The notes below the pieces were generated by a model, which did no database searches, was not told where the DNA came from, and saw only the letters and a list, made by a program, of their open reading frames with translations. Position numbers and translations under genes: made by a program. Shown one piece after another: positions 1 to 7,679 of a stretch of DNA of 8,520 nt (position 1 is its first letter; every line of letters begins with the position of its first letter). Origin of the DNA: Bdellovibrionaceae bacterium UBA5009 (GTDB lineage Bacteria; Bdellovibrionota; Bdellovibrionia; Bdellovibrionales; Bdellovibrionaceae); assembly GCA_002396665.1 (NCBI GenBank), contig DGYJ01000067.1:14418-22937 (forward strand). Direction: 5' to 3'.

Positions 1-338
1 ATTTCGGCATCACCATCGCGAAAATGTATGCCTATGCGATGGGAAGAGAGAATGAGCCAATACAGAAACCTTCCAGTCTCATGATTGCCGGGCCAGCAGT
101 TTGTAGTTTAGTTATGACACTCACCAACGCATTACTAATTAAAATTCTAAATATTCAGACTCTGTCCGATGCTTTGATTTTCGGAGCGCTAGTTGGAATC
201 GGTTATCTCGTCCCAATGACGATGACAATTTCGATCAATCCGAACTTCCCACGCCCATTTATCTATACTGCGATCAATGCGCCATACTTTCTCTCGACGA
301 GCCTTGTGGGAAGTGCCATTTTGGTCTCAATCGGCTGA
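1..338 (+). CDS. DUF1761-like small membrane protein, 5' end outside the window
   Basis: The reading frame is open from the left edge (first full codon at position 3) to a TGA at 336-338. The first ATG in the window is at 24, but the seven codons before it (FGITIAK) continue naturally into the protein, so this is probably the C-terminal part of a longer gene and not a gene starting at 24. Counting from the ATG at 24, three hydrophobic stretches are visible, at about residues 19-43, 47-70 and 78-103. A polar loop with NPNFPRP lies between the second and third. The FG...MG segment followed by a charged patch, then helices ending in an N-A-P-Y segment, resembles the DUF1761 family of small four-helix inner-membrane proteins. 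Those have no established function. The first helix would lie off the edge. Membrane location is well supported; the family assignment is from memory of the pattern and is moderate. It converges with proS, so the two are not co-transcribed. Confidence 0.6.
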   Translation, partial: FGITIAKMYAYAMGRENEPIQKPSSLMIAGPAVCSLVMTLTNALLIKILNIQTLSDALIFGALVGIGYLVPMTMTISINPNFPRPFIYTAINAPYFLSTSLVGSAILVSIG

Positions 339-374
339 AGCGAAGTTGCGCATGCCACTTGATAGCCACAAATC

Positions 375-416
375 AAAAAACTGGCCCTCTGGCGCGAACA
401 CAGACCTTCGCGCGCC
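375..416 (-). terminator. Possible rho-independent terminator downstream of proS
   Basis: Positions 392-398 (GCGCGAA) and 407-413 (TTCGCGC) form a perfect 7-bp GC-rich stem with an 8-nt loop. It can be extended past a small bulge to 416. Read on the - strand, a run of six T lies at 380-375, but 11 nt separate it from the stem, so the match to an intrinsic terminator is imperfect. It begins about 26 nt past the proS stop codon and sits between two convergent genes, where a terminator is expected. No T run follows the stem on the + strand. Confidence 0.4.
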
Positions 417-441
417 CTCTTCTTAGCCAAAAAAATCCTCA

Positions 442-2175
442 CTAAGCCAACAGAGCTATAATCGCTTCGATGGCTTTTTGTGGGTGGACCTTGGTGACCT
501 GTTTGGTTTTGCGGTCGACGATTTCGACTTCGTTATTGTCGAAGCCCTTACGGCCGGCGACCAAACGAACAGGCATTCCTAAAAGATCCGCATCCTTAAA
601 CTTCACGCCAGGGCGCTCGTCCCTGTCGTCAACAATCACATCGACACATTGGGATTCAAGGGCCTTTTCAATTTGATTCACCCACTCTGTCAATTGGGCA
701 TCCTTGGGATCCAAGTGACAGATATGCACATGGAAAGGTGCAATTGCCTTTGGCCATATGATTCCATCTTTGTCATGGCTTTGCTCAATCGCTGCCTGCA
801 CCGTGCGCGTGACACCAATTCCATAGCAGCCCATCTCGAAGGGTTGGGCTTTTCCGTTTTGATCTAAAAACGTGGCCTTCATTTTTTCAGAATATTTTTT
901 ACCCAAATAAAACACATGTCCCACTTCAATCCCGCGGAAGGCTTGCAATCTACCTTGGGGATCCTCTGGACAACGATCCCCGGCCCTGGCCATGCGCAAA
1001 TCTGCAACCTGTGTCGCTTTGAAATCGCGGTCGTGATTAACATTTTTTAAATGAAAGCCATCTTCGTTGGCGCCAACAATATAATTTTTTAATCCGGCCA
1101 CGCCGTTGTCCATGTAAATTGGAATTTTTAATCCCACGGGTCCGCAAGATCCTGGCCATGCCCCCGTCGTTTGATGAACTTCTTCATCGGTCAACATCAG
1201 TGGAGGATTTGTCATCTTCAAAAGATTTTTTAATTTCACAGGATTCACTTCATCTGATCCACGCAATAAAACCGCAAAAGCCTTTAAAGATTTATCTTTG
1301 GCATCAAAGCCTTCGTTGGCAGAAAAGAATAAAGTTTTCACTAATTCTTTTTCAGGCTGACCAGTGAATTTGGAAAGATCTGCGATGGTTTTTTGCCCTG
1401 GAGTCGCAAATTTTTCAAGGGCCACTGGGGCCGCACTGGACATATGCGCTTCGGCATCAATCGCTGGGCAAACTTCGATGTTGGCTGCAAATTCTGTCTT
1501 GTCACTGACAAGCAAAGCATCTTCGCCCGCGTCGGCTAACAATTGGAATTCGTGGGTTTGGCTTCCGCCAATATTGCCAGCATCAGCTTTAACAATGCGA
1601 TACTTCAAACCCAAACGATCAAAAATAGCCCGGTAAGCAGAGTACATCAAATCATAGGCCTTCAATGCCCCCGCCTGATCTAGATCAAAGCTGTAGGCAT
1701 CTTTCATAATGAATTCACGGCCACGCATTAAACCAAAACGGGGACGAATTTCATCGCGGTACTTGGTTTGAATTTGATAAAGATTTTTTGGAAGATCACG
1801 ATAGGATTTTAAATCATTGCGAACATAATCCACAACGGCTTCTTCGTGGGTAGCCCCCAAACAAAACCAATGTTGATTGCGATTTTGAAACTTCAACAGG
1901 CCTGCGCCCATTTCTGACCAACGATTGGTCTCTTCCCAAAGTTCGCGGGGATGAACCATGGGCATCAAAATTTCTGTGGCGCCACGCTTGTTAAGTTCAT
2001 CACGAATAATGTTTTCAAATTTACGAATTGCACGAAGCCCCAAGTTTCCGTAGGTGTACATTCCAGGAGCTAATTTTTTGATAAACCCCGAACGAATCAT
2101 CAATTGATGGCTTGGAATTTCTGCATCGGCAGGGGCTTCTTTAAACGTAAATAAATATGTCTGCGACCATTTCAT
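442..2175 (-). CDS. proS: Prolyl-tRNA synthetase (bacterial type, with editing insertion)
   Basis: A cytoplasmic class II aminoacyl-tRNA synthetase that joins proline to tRNA-Pro using ATP. At 577 residues it matches the usual bacterial length of about 570. Motif 2 lies at about 140-160 (YRDEIRPRFGLMRGREF) and motif 3 at about 449-457 (GCYGIGVTR). Between them, about 225-390, is the YbaK-like INS domain that removes wrongly attached alanine. Lys280, in the sequence LVKTLFF, corresponds to the lysine known to be essential for editing in the E. coli enzyme, so editing is probably intact. The C-terminal anticodon-binding domain runs from about 480 and contains DDRDERPGVKFKDADLLG. The ATG at 2175 is supported by an AAAGGA ribosome binding site six bases upstream. 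The gene starts 36 bp after the ntrX stop and is probably the last gene of a ribB-ntrY-ntrX-proS transcript. Nothing is truncated or unusual in the protein. Confidence 0.98.
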   Translation of the reverse strand: MKWSQTYLFTFKEAPADAEIPSHQLMIRSGFIKKLAPGMYTYGNLGLRAIRKFENIIRDELNKRGATEILMPMVHPRELWEETNRWSEMGAGLLKFQNRNQHWFCLGATHEEAVVDYVRNDLKSYRDLPKNLYQIQTKYRDEIRPRFGLMRGREFIMKDAYSFDLDQAGALKAYDLMYSAYRAIFDRLGLKYRIVKADAGNIGGSQTHEFQLLADAGEDALLVSDKTEFAANIEVCPAIDAEAHMSSAAPVALEKFATPGQKTIADLSKFTGQPEKELVKTLFFSANEGFDAKDKSLKAFAVLLRGSDEVNPVKLKNLLKMTNPPLMLTDEEVHQTTGAWPGSCGPVGLKIPIYMDNGVAGLKNYIVGANEDGFHLKNVNHDRDFKATQVADLRMARAGDRCPEDPQGRLQAFRGIEVGHVFYLGKKYSEKMKATFLDQNGKAQPFEMGCYGIGVTRTVQAAIEQSHDKDGIIWPKAIAPFHVHICHLDPKDAQLTEWVNQIEKALESQCVDVIVDDRDERPGVKFKDADLLGMPVRLVAGRKGFDNNEVEIVDRKTKQVTKVHPQKAIEAIIALLA

Positions 2176-2211
2176 ATAAAATCCTTTTTATTCACAAAAA
2201 ATCATAAAAAA

Positions 2212-3561
2212 TTAACTGACCTCAATACCGTAGGCTTTGATTTTACGGTGAAGGTAACTGCGCTCAAGACCTATGACCTCTGCTGTTTTGGAAATATTGC
2301 CATTGTTTTCTTGAATTTTTTTAACCAAATATTGCTTTTCGAATTCGGCGCGAGCTTCGCGAAAAGTTGTCATCGCCGAAAAGTCCGACGAAGAGCCTTC
2401 GCCAAGACCTGCAAAGCGCAAATCGTGGACGTCTATAAACTCGCCCGGAGTTAAAATGTAAACACGTTCAACGAAATTTTTAAGTTCACGAATATTGCCT
2501 GGCCAATTGTGCTTCTTCAAAGCTTCAATTGATTTTTCAGAGAAAACTTTTTTGGGCTCGCCACTTTGACGGGAAACTGTGTCGCCAAAATAAGACAACA
2601 GTGTCGGGATATCATCAGCACGCTGGCGCAAAGGCTCGATCAAAAATGGATTCACATTCATTCGTTGATACAAATCAAGACTGAAGCGTTTATCTTCGAT
2701 GGCTTTGACAAAATCCTTCGATGTCGAACCAATCACTCGAACATCCAAATCAATCCACTCGGTGCCACCAACGCGTTGAAATTTTTTCTCTTGAAGTAAT
2801 TTTAATAGTTTTTGCTGAACCGTTGAATTCGCATCCAGAATTTCTTCAAGATACAAGGTTCCCCCTGCGGCCAATTCAACTTTTCCCTTACGAACTTTAT
2901 CGACACCAGGAAGTGCGCCCTTTTCAAGACCAAAAATTTCGGCCTCAAGTAATTCTTCAGGCATGGAAGCGCAGTTCAAATCCACAAAGGGACGACCCGC
3001 ACGGGCACTCATGTAGTGCACATTTTGCGCAGCCAATTCTTTACCTGTCCCATTTTCGCCAGAGATCAAAAGCCATGCATTCATTGGGGCCACGCGGGCG
3101 ATCATTTGTTTAATGTGGACAGCTCCGGGACTATCCCCGATCAAGGCAATGCTTTTTCGAAGCTTATTCAGCAAAGAAGATTTGTCGTTTTTTTCTTGAA
3201 GGTAGTTCACGATATTTGTGATGGCGATATTGATTTTATCCATGGACAAAGGCTTTTCGATAAAATCCCAGGCCCCAAGTTTTGTTGCCTTCACAGCAGT
3301 TTCGATGGTCCCGTGACCTGAAATCATCACGAACTCGATATGGGGAAATTCTTTACGCGCTTGATTTAAAACTTCGATACCATCAATTTTACCTGGCATC
3401 CAGATATCTAAGAAAGCCATTTGTGGTTGAAATTCGCGCAATTTTTTAAGTCCTGATTCGCCATCAAATGCGATATCGACTTCGTAGCCTTCATCTTTTA
3501 AAGATGCGGACATCACATCACGGATTGGAGCCTCATCATCAATAATTAAAATTTTAATCAT
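2212..3561 (-). CDS. ntrX: NtrX-like response regulator with an altered AAA+ domain
   Basis: NtrC-family DNA-binding response regulator, 449 residues from the ATG at 3561. A GTG at 3567 in the same frame would add two residues; I prefer the ATG because receiver domains usually begin MIKILIIDDE. The receiver domain (about 1-118) has acidic pocket D8/D9, phospho-acceptor D52, S81 and K103. The AAA+ domain (about 138-380) has Walker A GENGTGK at 168-174 and the sensor II region WPGNIREL at 353-360. A Fis-type helix-turn-helix ends the protein (about 423-447); its LERSYLHRKIK segment resembles NtrX proteins. Three key sites differ from sigma-54 activators: GAFTGA is GALPGV (215-220), Walker B D-E is E239-E240, and an expected arginine before DLY is Ser294, while Arg300 is kept. 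It starts 33 bp after the ntrY stop, so NtrY is the likely kinase. Function as an NtrX-type regulator is well supported; its sigma-factor partner is uncertain. Confidence 0.9.
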   Translation of the reverse strand: MIKILIIDDEAPIRDVMSASLKDEGYEVDIAFDGESGLKKLREFQPQMAFLDIWMPGKIDGIEVLNQARKEFPHIEFVMISGHGTIETAVKATKLGAWDFIEKPLSMDKINIAITNIVNYLQEKNDKSSLLNKLRKSIALIGDSPGAVHIKQMIARVAPMNAWLLISGENGTGKELAAQNVHYMSARAGRPFVDLNCASMPEELLEAEIFGLEKGALPGVDKVRKGKVELAAGGTLYLEEILDANSTVQQKLLKLLQEKKFQRVGGTEWIDLDVRVIGSTSKDFVKAIEDKRFSLDLYQRMNVNPFLIEPLRQRADDIPTLLSYFGDTVSRQSGEPKKVFSEKSIEALKKHNWPGNIRELKNFVERVYILTPGEFIDVHDLRFAGLGEGSSSDFSAMTTFREARAEFEKQYLVKKIQENNGNISKTAEVIGLERSYLHRKIKAYGIEVS

Positions 3562-3594
3562 GACCACTCACTTTCTTGTTGGGAGAAAAGAATT

Positions 3595-5817
3595 TTATGT
3601 GAAAGCCGGCTTCCAATGATCCACATTTTGAACCGGAATTTCTATAATCATCTTAGTCCCTTCGGGTTCGTTGGCTTGGGCCCGAATAAAACCGTTATGA
3701 TCCTCTATGATTCTTTTCACGATCGCAAGTCCTAATCCAGTTCCAGTTTCTTTGGTACTAAAATAAGGCTCGAAGACTCTTTGACGATCGCCCGAAGGGA
3801 TTCCTTGTCCATTATCTGCAACAGAAAGACGCAACACCTTAAGTTCCGCGTCAAACTTGGACGAAATGGACACAAGCCCCTGTGGCTTCCCGTCAACAGC
3901 CGAAATAGAATTATCAATCAGGTTCATAAAGACACGCTTAAATTGATCTGGATCAAATTTAAAATCTGGAGTCGACGAATCCAAATTCACTTCGATAGAC
4001 ACATCTGGATGCGCCTGCTTAAAGACCGCCACGGAATCTTGTATCACCTGCGAAATGGATCCAATCATGAGCTTGGCCTGTGGTAAGCGCGCGAACTGAT
4101 TGAACTCGTTCACAAGATTTTTCATATCATCGACCTGCTTAATAATCATTGTTGTGCACTCTTGAAAAGCGGGGTCTTGAATTTGTGCAGAAAATTTTCT
4201 TTGAAGTCTTTCGGCTGACAATTTGATTGGTGTTAATGGATTTTTAATTTCATGGGCAATACGACGGGCGACCTCGGTCCAAGCCGCCGCCCGTTGAGCA
4301 CTTACAATCGGAGTCATATCATCGAAAACTAAAATTTTACCAATCTCTTCCCCTTGGTCGTCCTTCAAAATTGAAAGGTTCATCAGCAAAGGTTTTGTTT
4401 CGCCTTTGACAGAAATTTTAAATTCGCGCTGCAAGCTTTCGATTTTATGCTGCTGCATCGTTTTTAATAGTTCGGCAAAGGTTCTAAAATACTCTAAGGT
4501 CAAAAGTTCGCGCACAGATCGACCAATGTATTTTTGCGGGTCCAAAGCCAAAAGTTCACCCGCATGTCGGTTCAATGTGGTGATCTTACCCGCCTTATCC
4601 ACAGAGATAATCCCAGCACTGACGTTTTTCAAAACGACTTCGATATATTTCAAAGTCTCTTGCAGGTGGGAATTGGCTTCGCGAACATCTTTTTCAGATT
4701 TCGCTAAATTGCCAGTCATTTGATTGAAGCTATCCACCAGCGATGACATTTCTTCACTTCCAGATTTAACTTCGAGCGGAGTATAGTCCCCCTGGGCAAC
4801 CCGCTGGGTGGCCCGGCCCAGCAAAAACAATGGAATGGAAAGTTGCTTCGCCAAATGGAATCCGAACCAACTGGCGGCAAGTAAAATCACCAAGGTGATT
4901 AAAAATAAAATAATTAAATAAATGGATTTCAATGGGTATTCCAGCGGATTGATATCGCGAAATTCTTCATAGGCCGTCGAGACATCATTCATTCGAGAGA
5001 TCAACGACAAAGGCACGAAACTAGAAACGACAACGGCCCCACGTTCGGCACCTTCTTGGACAGGGACTATCACGCGCACAAGATTTCCATCTCCGTACTG
5101 AAAAATCGTACTGCTTTCGATCTGGGAACGTATCCCCTTTTGAAGAAATTCCAAAGACACTGGCGGTACTTCGCCGATGTTTTCATCTTGTGAAACAACA
5201 AGTGTTCTGCGACCAAACATGGACGGATAATGTTCAACAGCATCCAAGGCAAATTCTTTTTGCAAGTTTTTAAGTGTCGACTTGATTTGATCTTTTGAAC
5301 TTTGGTTTTTAATTTTGTCGGCTATTTCGTGGGCGAAGTGATAGTTCTTCTTTTTCGCATTGAAATAATAAGCATTTTGAACTTCAAGGGAACTTTTTAA
5401 TACGCCAACCATTTTAACACTAAACCATTTATCAAAACTGGAATTGATATAAAAAACTGAAATAATAAAAAGGAGCAGGGTTGGAATCGCACTGAAAGCC
5501 AAGAAGGCAGCAATCAGCTTACCCTTCAAACTACTTCCAAAGACTTTTCCTTTTCGTTCGACAAATACCTTAACAACATTTCTGAAAATTAAAAAAAGCA
5601 GCAACAAAAGCAGGATGATATTGAAATTCACCAGTCCAAAAAAGAAAATACTGTGAACAAAGGGAAGCTGCTGACTGATCGAAAATAAACGCACCTCAAA
5701 CCAAAGCAAAAAAATAAAAATAAAGGAAATCGCAAATATAAAAATAATTTCGCGCTTACGCTTTTTCGCTTCCAGTTTTGGAGGCTGCTCTTGCAGCTCG
5801 CCTAGCTTTTGTGACAT
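3595..5817 (-). CDS. ntrY: NtrY-like membrane sensor histidine kinase
   Basis: Sensor kinase of 740 residues that should phosphorylate the NtrX-like regulator encoded directly downstream. Three hydrophobic segments lie at about 24-46, 52-80 and 100-124. A region facing the periplasm follows (about 125-298), then a fourth membrane segment (about 299-321). The cytoplasmic part has a HAMP linker (about 322-373), a PAS domain (about 385-500), the phospho-accepting His522 in the H-box RIAHEIKNPLTPIKL, an N-box (MNLIDNSISA near 630-640), and the G-boxes DNGQGIP and GTGLGLAIVKRI near 668-702. All catalytic boxes are present, so the kinase looks active. Topology, length and the helix entering the sensor region fit NtrY. 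Its ligand is not known from sequence; links to nitrogen, redox or envelope state are known for relatives only. The ATG at 5817 is the only likely start, since an in-frame TAA lies just upstream, but it lacks a good Shine-Dalgarno sequence. Confidence 0.95.
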   Translation of the reverse strand: MSQKLGELQEQPPKLEAKKRKREIIFIFAISFIFIFLLWFEVRLFSISQQLPFVHSIFFFGLVNFNIILLLLLLFLIFRNVVKVFVERKGKVFGSSLKGKLIAAFLAFSAIPTLLLFIISVFYINSSFDKWFSVKMVGVLKSSLEVQNAYYFNAKKKNYHFAHEIADKIKNQSSKDQIKSTLKNLQKEFALDAVEHYPSMFGRRTLVVSQDENIGEVPPVSLEFLQKGIRSQIESSTIFQYGDGNLVRVIVPVQEGAERGAVVVSSFVPLSLISRMNDVSTAYEEFRDINPLEYPLKSIYLIILFLITLVILLAASWFGFHLAKQLSIPLFLLGRATQRVAQGDYTPLEVKSGSEEMSSLVDSFNQMTGNLAKSEKDVREANSHLQETLKYIEVVLKNVSAGIISVDKAGKITTLNRHAGELLALDPQKYIGRSVRELLTLEYFRTFAELLKTMQQHKIESLQREFKISVKGETKPLLMNLSILKDDQGEEIGKILVFDDMTPIVSAQRAAAWTEVARRIAHEIKNPLTPIKLSAERLQRKFSAQIQDPAFQECTTMIIKQVDDMKNLVNEFNQFARLPQAKLMIGSISQVIQDSVAVFKQAHPDVSIEVNLDSSTPDFKFDPDQFKRVFMNLIDNSISAVDGKPQGLVSISSKFDAELKVLRLSVADNGQGIPSGDRQRVFEPYFSTKETGTGLGLAIVKRIIEDHNGFIRAQANEPEGTKMIIEIPVQNVDHWKPAFT

Positions 5818-5842
5818 GGGCCCATCTTAGATCTGGGGCCAC
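5816..5842 (-). promoter_or_regulatory. Palindrome and possible hairpin at the ntrY start codon
   Basis: A perfect 10-bp palindrome, ATGGGCCCAT (5816-5825), overlaps the first two bases of the ntrY ATG on the - strand. In the transcript, GGCCC about 20 nt upstream can also pair with GGGCC next to the start codon. Only a weak GATGGG stands where a ribosome binding site should be. The ribB stop codon is 32 bp away. Translational coupling to ribB, or structure-limited initiation of ntrY, is possible but is inference. Confidence 0.3.
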
Positions 5843-5849
5843 TGAAATG

Positions 5850-6458
5850 TCACTGTCTTTTCAACTCTGTGATCAGGTCTTCAATGGTTCCAATTTTGAT
5901 ATTGAATTTTTCAGAAAATCGAATCAGGTCAGGAAGCTTTGCAACGCTTCCGTCTTGATTAAGGACCTCGCAAATCACAGCGGCAGGCCACAAACCAGCC
6001 CGTCGGCACAAATCCACACTGGCTTCGGTGTGACCTTCTCGCCCCATGACTCCTAATTTGTCAGACTTCAGGGGGAAAATATGGCCAGGCTTCTTGATTT
6101 GCTCTGGTTTAGCTTCTGGGTGGCTGGCGGTTAAAATTGTATGGGCACGATCCTGGGCCGATATCCCCGTCGTGATGCCCTCGACAGCGTCGATGCTGAC
6201 GGTGAATGCTGTTTTGTGGGAAGATTCATTTTCTTGGTGGGGAACCATCAGTTGCAAATTTAACTTTTCAATTTGTTCGTGGCTGAGCGAAAGACAAATC
6301 AAACCGCAGGCATTTCTAGACATGAAGTTTATTTTTTCAGGCGTGATCATTTCGGCGGCGACGATAAGATCGCCTTCGTTTTCACGATTTTCATCATCAA
6401 TCAAGATGACCATTTGACCATTTTTTAAATCTTGAACTAATTCAGAAATGGCATTCAT
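5850..6458 (-). CDS. ribB: 3,4-dihydroxy-2-butanone 4-phosphate synthase
   Basis: Converts ribulose 5-phosphate to 3,4-dihydroxy-2-butanone 4-phosphate plus formate, the source of the four-carbon unit of riboflavin; cytoplasmic and Mg-dependent. Family motifs are all visible (residues counted from the TTG at 6479): DDENRENEGDL at 29-38, GLICL at 59-63 with the conserved cysteine, GITTGISAQDRA at 101-112, PGHIFPL at 131-137 and GREGHTEASVDL at 146-157. The protein ends just after the domain, at about 200 residues, so this is a stand-alone RibB and not a RibBA fusion with GTP cyclohydrolase II. The frame is open to a TTG at 6479, but a strong AGTAAGGA at 6476-6469 lies inside that extension. 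ATG codons follow at 6464 and 6458; the one at 6458 has the better spacing. The gene heads the tight ribB-ntrY-ntrX-proS group. No FMN riboswitch fits in the 60-odd bases upstream. Confidence 0.95.
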   Translation of the reverse strand: MNAISELVQDLKNGQMVILIDDENRENEGDLIVAAEMITPEKINFMSRNACGLICLSLSHEQIEKLNLQLMVPHQENESSHKTAFTVSIDAVEGITTGISAQDRAHTILTASHPEAKPEQIKKPGHIFPLKSDKLGVMGREGHTEASVDLCRRAGLWPAAVICEVLNQDGSVAKLPDLIRFSEKFNIKIGTIEDLITELKRQ

Positions 6459-6468
6459 AATCATCGCG

Positions 6469-6476
6469 TCCTTACT
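6469..6476 (-). promoter_or_regulatory. Ribosome binding site that decides the ribB start
   Basis: AGTAAGGA on the - strand matches most of the anti-Shine-Dalgarno complement. It lies 10 nt before the ATG at 6458 and only 4 nt before the ATG at 6464. It would be inside the coding region if the TTG at 6479 were used, which argues against that longer start. Confidence 0.6.
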
Positions 6477-6477
6477 C

Positions 6478-6505
6478 AAAACAAGAGCCCGTTCATCACA
6501 GGCTC
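6478..6505 (-). terminator. Weak hairpin between the exported-protein gene and ribB
   Basis: GAGCC (6505-6501 read on the - strand) can pair with GGCTC (6489-6485), leaving an 11-nt loop, and is followed by TTGTTTT. The stem is only 5 bp, so it may attenuate transcription between the two genes or mean nothing. It ends just before the ribB ribosome binding site. The 63-bp gap shows no convincing -35/-10 pair. Confidence 0.25.
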
Positions 6506-6542
6506 AGCAATTACCGCGAATGCCCTTGGAAGTCCAGAAAGT

Positions 6543-7619
6543 TCATTTTGAAGGCGCTGGAATCGGATCATGCAGTTTGTGCAATTGCACAAGGGCACCA
6601 GGATAGCGGGGTTCGCCCGTTTCACTGATTGGCTTACCCAACGAGATCTCATCAGCCACCTCTTGGATTTCTAGGATGGCCACTGGCTCGGGCGACAGCC
6701 CTCCTTCATAAAGTAATTTTGAAGCACAGGGTTCACCCTCCCAATAATAGATCTTATTGTAAACAGCCACTTGGTCACCAACCTCAAGACCCACATTAAT
6801 TCCGCCGATGATTGTGACCAAGTTTTCGTGGTCCACCAGCACACGACTTTGCCATGGGTAACTTTGCAATTGATCTTTTAAGCCAGTCACTCCTTTTGTC
6901 AGAGCTTTTTCTGTGACCTTGGCCAATGGAGTTTGAAAAAAGAAACTTGGACCAATGCTTAAGTTGCCAAAAATCAAATTAAAATTAACTGAAGTTTGAG
7001 TCTGCTTCGAAGTGATATCCACAGCCCCCATCACATTGCTTGTCATTGGCGAAAGGGCACGCATCGACATGGCCAACTGGGAAACTTTCACTTGCAATCC
7101 TAAATTCGAAAGGCCTGGGCTTGCCACGGGGCCACTGGAATTAAATCCCAAGGTCAAGCCAGCCCCGCCGACAAGTTCAAATGAATTCACAGCCCCAGCA
7201 AGTCTGGCCTGTGGCATATTCATCATGCACTGGGCCTCTTTAGAGTAATGCACTCCGCCCTCACTTGCCAATTCACTGAGCCCTAACTTTGCAAGAACAC
7301 CTTGGTCATTTTCAGTCAAATTCAGACGGGCTGATTCAACCCCATTGGAAGATGTGCCCAATCCTTGAATTGGGGCCTGGTATCTGAAAGCAAATGCCTT
7401 ACTGGCGTACAAGACAGAATAAATTTGCTGATTCACAACGAATTGAAAATCAAAGCGATTGCCATCTGGCAGAACAAGGGGCTGCGACTGAATAAGGCCG
7501 ACATCAATAATTTTTTTAAGCTCTCGATTTTGCTTGGCCTGTTCGCAGGATTGATTTCCTAAACTCAGTGCCGACAAGGCAAGAATCGCGCTGGCTTGAA
7601 TCAGTTTTTTTGAATTCAT
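6543..7619 (-). CDS. Exported protein with CsgG/FlgT-like C-terminal part, possible lipoprotein
   Basis: Not a protein I can name. It has 358 residues and an N-terminal export signal: lysines at 4-5, a hydrophobic stretch at about 6-21, then NQSC with Cys25. The bases before Cys25 do not fit a standard lipobox (Asn at -3, Gln at -2), so lipidation is possible but unproven. Two more cysteines, C131 and C298, could form a disulfide. Residues about 195-265 (A-V-D-I-T-S-K-Q-T, then a basic, Ala-rich helix ending in YPWQSRV) and about 266-325 (TIIGGINVGLEVGDQVAVY, then an aliphatic strand with VAILEIQEV) recall the CsgG fold and the FlgT C-terminal domain. Those proteins assemble or support structures at the outer membrane. 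The tail is proline-rich. The ATG at 7619 has GGGGG four bases upstream. A periplasmic or outer-membrane role is likely; the family match is inferred by eye. Confidence 0.85.
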   Translation of the reverse strand: MNSKKLIQASAILALSALSLGNQSCEQAKQNRELKKIIDVGLIQSQPLVLPDGNRFDFQFVVNQQIYSVLYASKAFAFRYQAPIQGLGTSSNGVESARLNLTENDQGVLAKLGLSELASEGGVHYSKEAQCMMNMPQARLAGAVNSFELVGGAGLTLGFNSSGPVASPGLSNLGLQVKVSQLAMSMRALSPMTSNVMGAVDITSKQTQTSVNFNLIFGNLSIGPSFFFQTPLAKVTEKALTKGVTGLKDQLQSYPWQSRVLVDHENLVTIIGGINVGLEVGDQVAVYNKIYYWEGEPCASKLLYEGGLSPEPVAILEIQEVADEISLGKPISETGEPRYPGALVQLHKLHDPIPAPSK

Positions 7620-7661
7620 AAGTCCCCCAATAAATACGTTGGATGATCTATTGATTCTGCC

Positions 7662-7676
7662 GCATTTTTAAAATGC
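7662..7676. repeat. 15-nt perfect palindrome, operator-like
   Basis: GCATTTT-T-AAAATGC is a perfect 7-bp inverted repeat around one central base. It lies 43-57 bp upstream of the ATG of the exported-protein gene. Its symmetry and position suit a dimeric regulator's operator, or a small stem in the leader RNA next to the GC-rich hairpin at 7680-7702. No matching copy was noticed elsewhere in the window. Confidence 0.4.
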
Positions 7677-7679
7677 CCG

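Noticed and set aside
384..420. Direct repeat GCCCTCT (384-390 and 414-420)
   Set aside because: Seven bases flanking a hairpin in an intergenic gap; no target-site or mobile-element features accompany it.
470..1636. Several + strand open frames across proS
   Set aside because: They lie opposite a complete, clearly conserved proS and have no family features; they are shadows of its codon pattern.
3732..3917. Short - strand frame inside ntrY in another phase
   Set aside because: It overlaps the conserved ATP-binding domain of NtrY and has no plausible ribosome binding site or domain.
5839..5856. Repeated CACTG around the ribB stop codon
   Set aside because: A five-base direct repeat is too short to mean anything and one copy lies in coding sequence.
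6046..6417. 123-codon + strand open frame opposite ribB
   Set aside because: The - strand encodes all RibB motifs over the same bases; the + frame shows no recognisable domain.
6521..6536. Possible sigma-54 promoter (GG-N10-GC) on the - strand before ribB
   Set aside because: Only TGG and GCA match at the right spacing; the rest of the consensus is absent. Such a weak match is common by chance, and the local regulator lacks the GAFTGA loop.
6480..6542. FMN riboswitch upstream of ribB
   Set aside because: The gap is only 63 bp to the preceding gene and has none of the conserved RFN-element segments.
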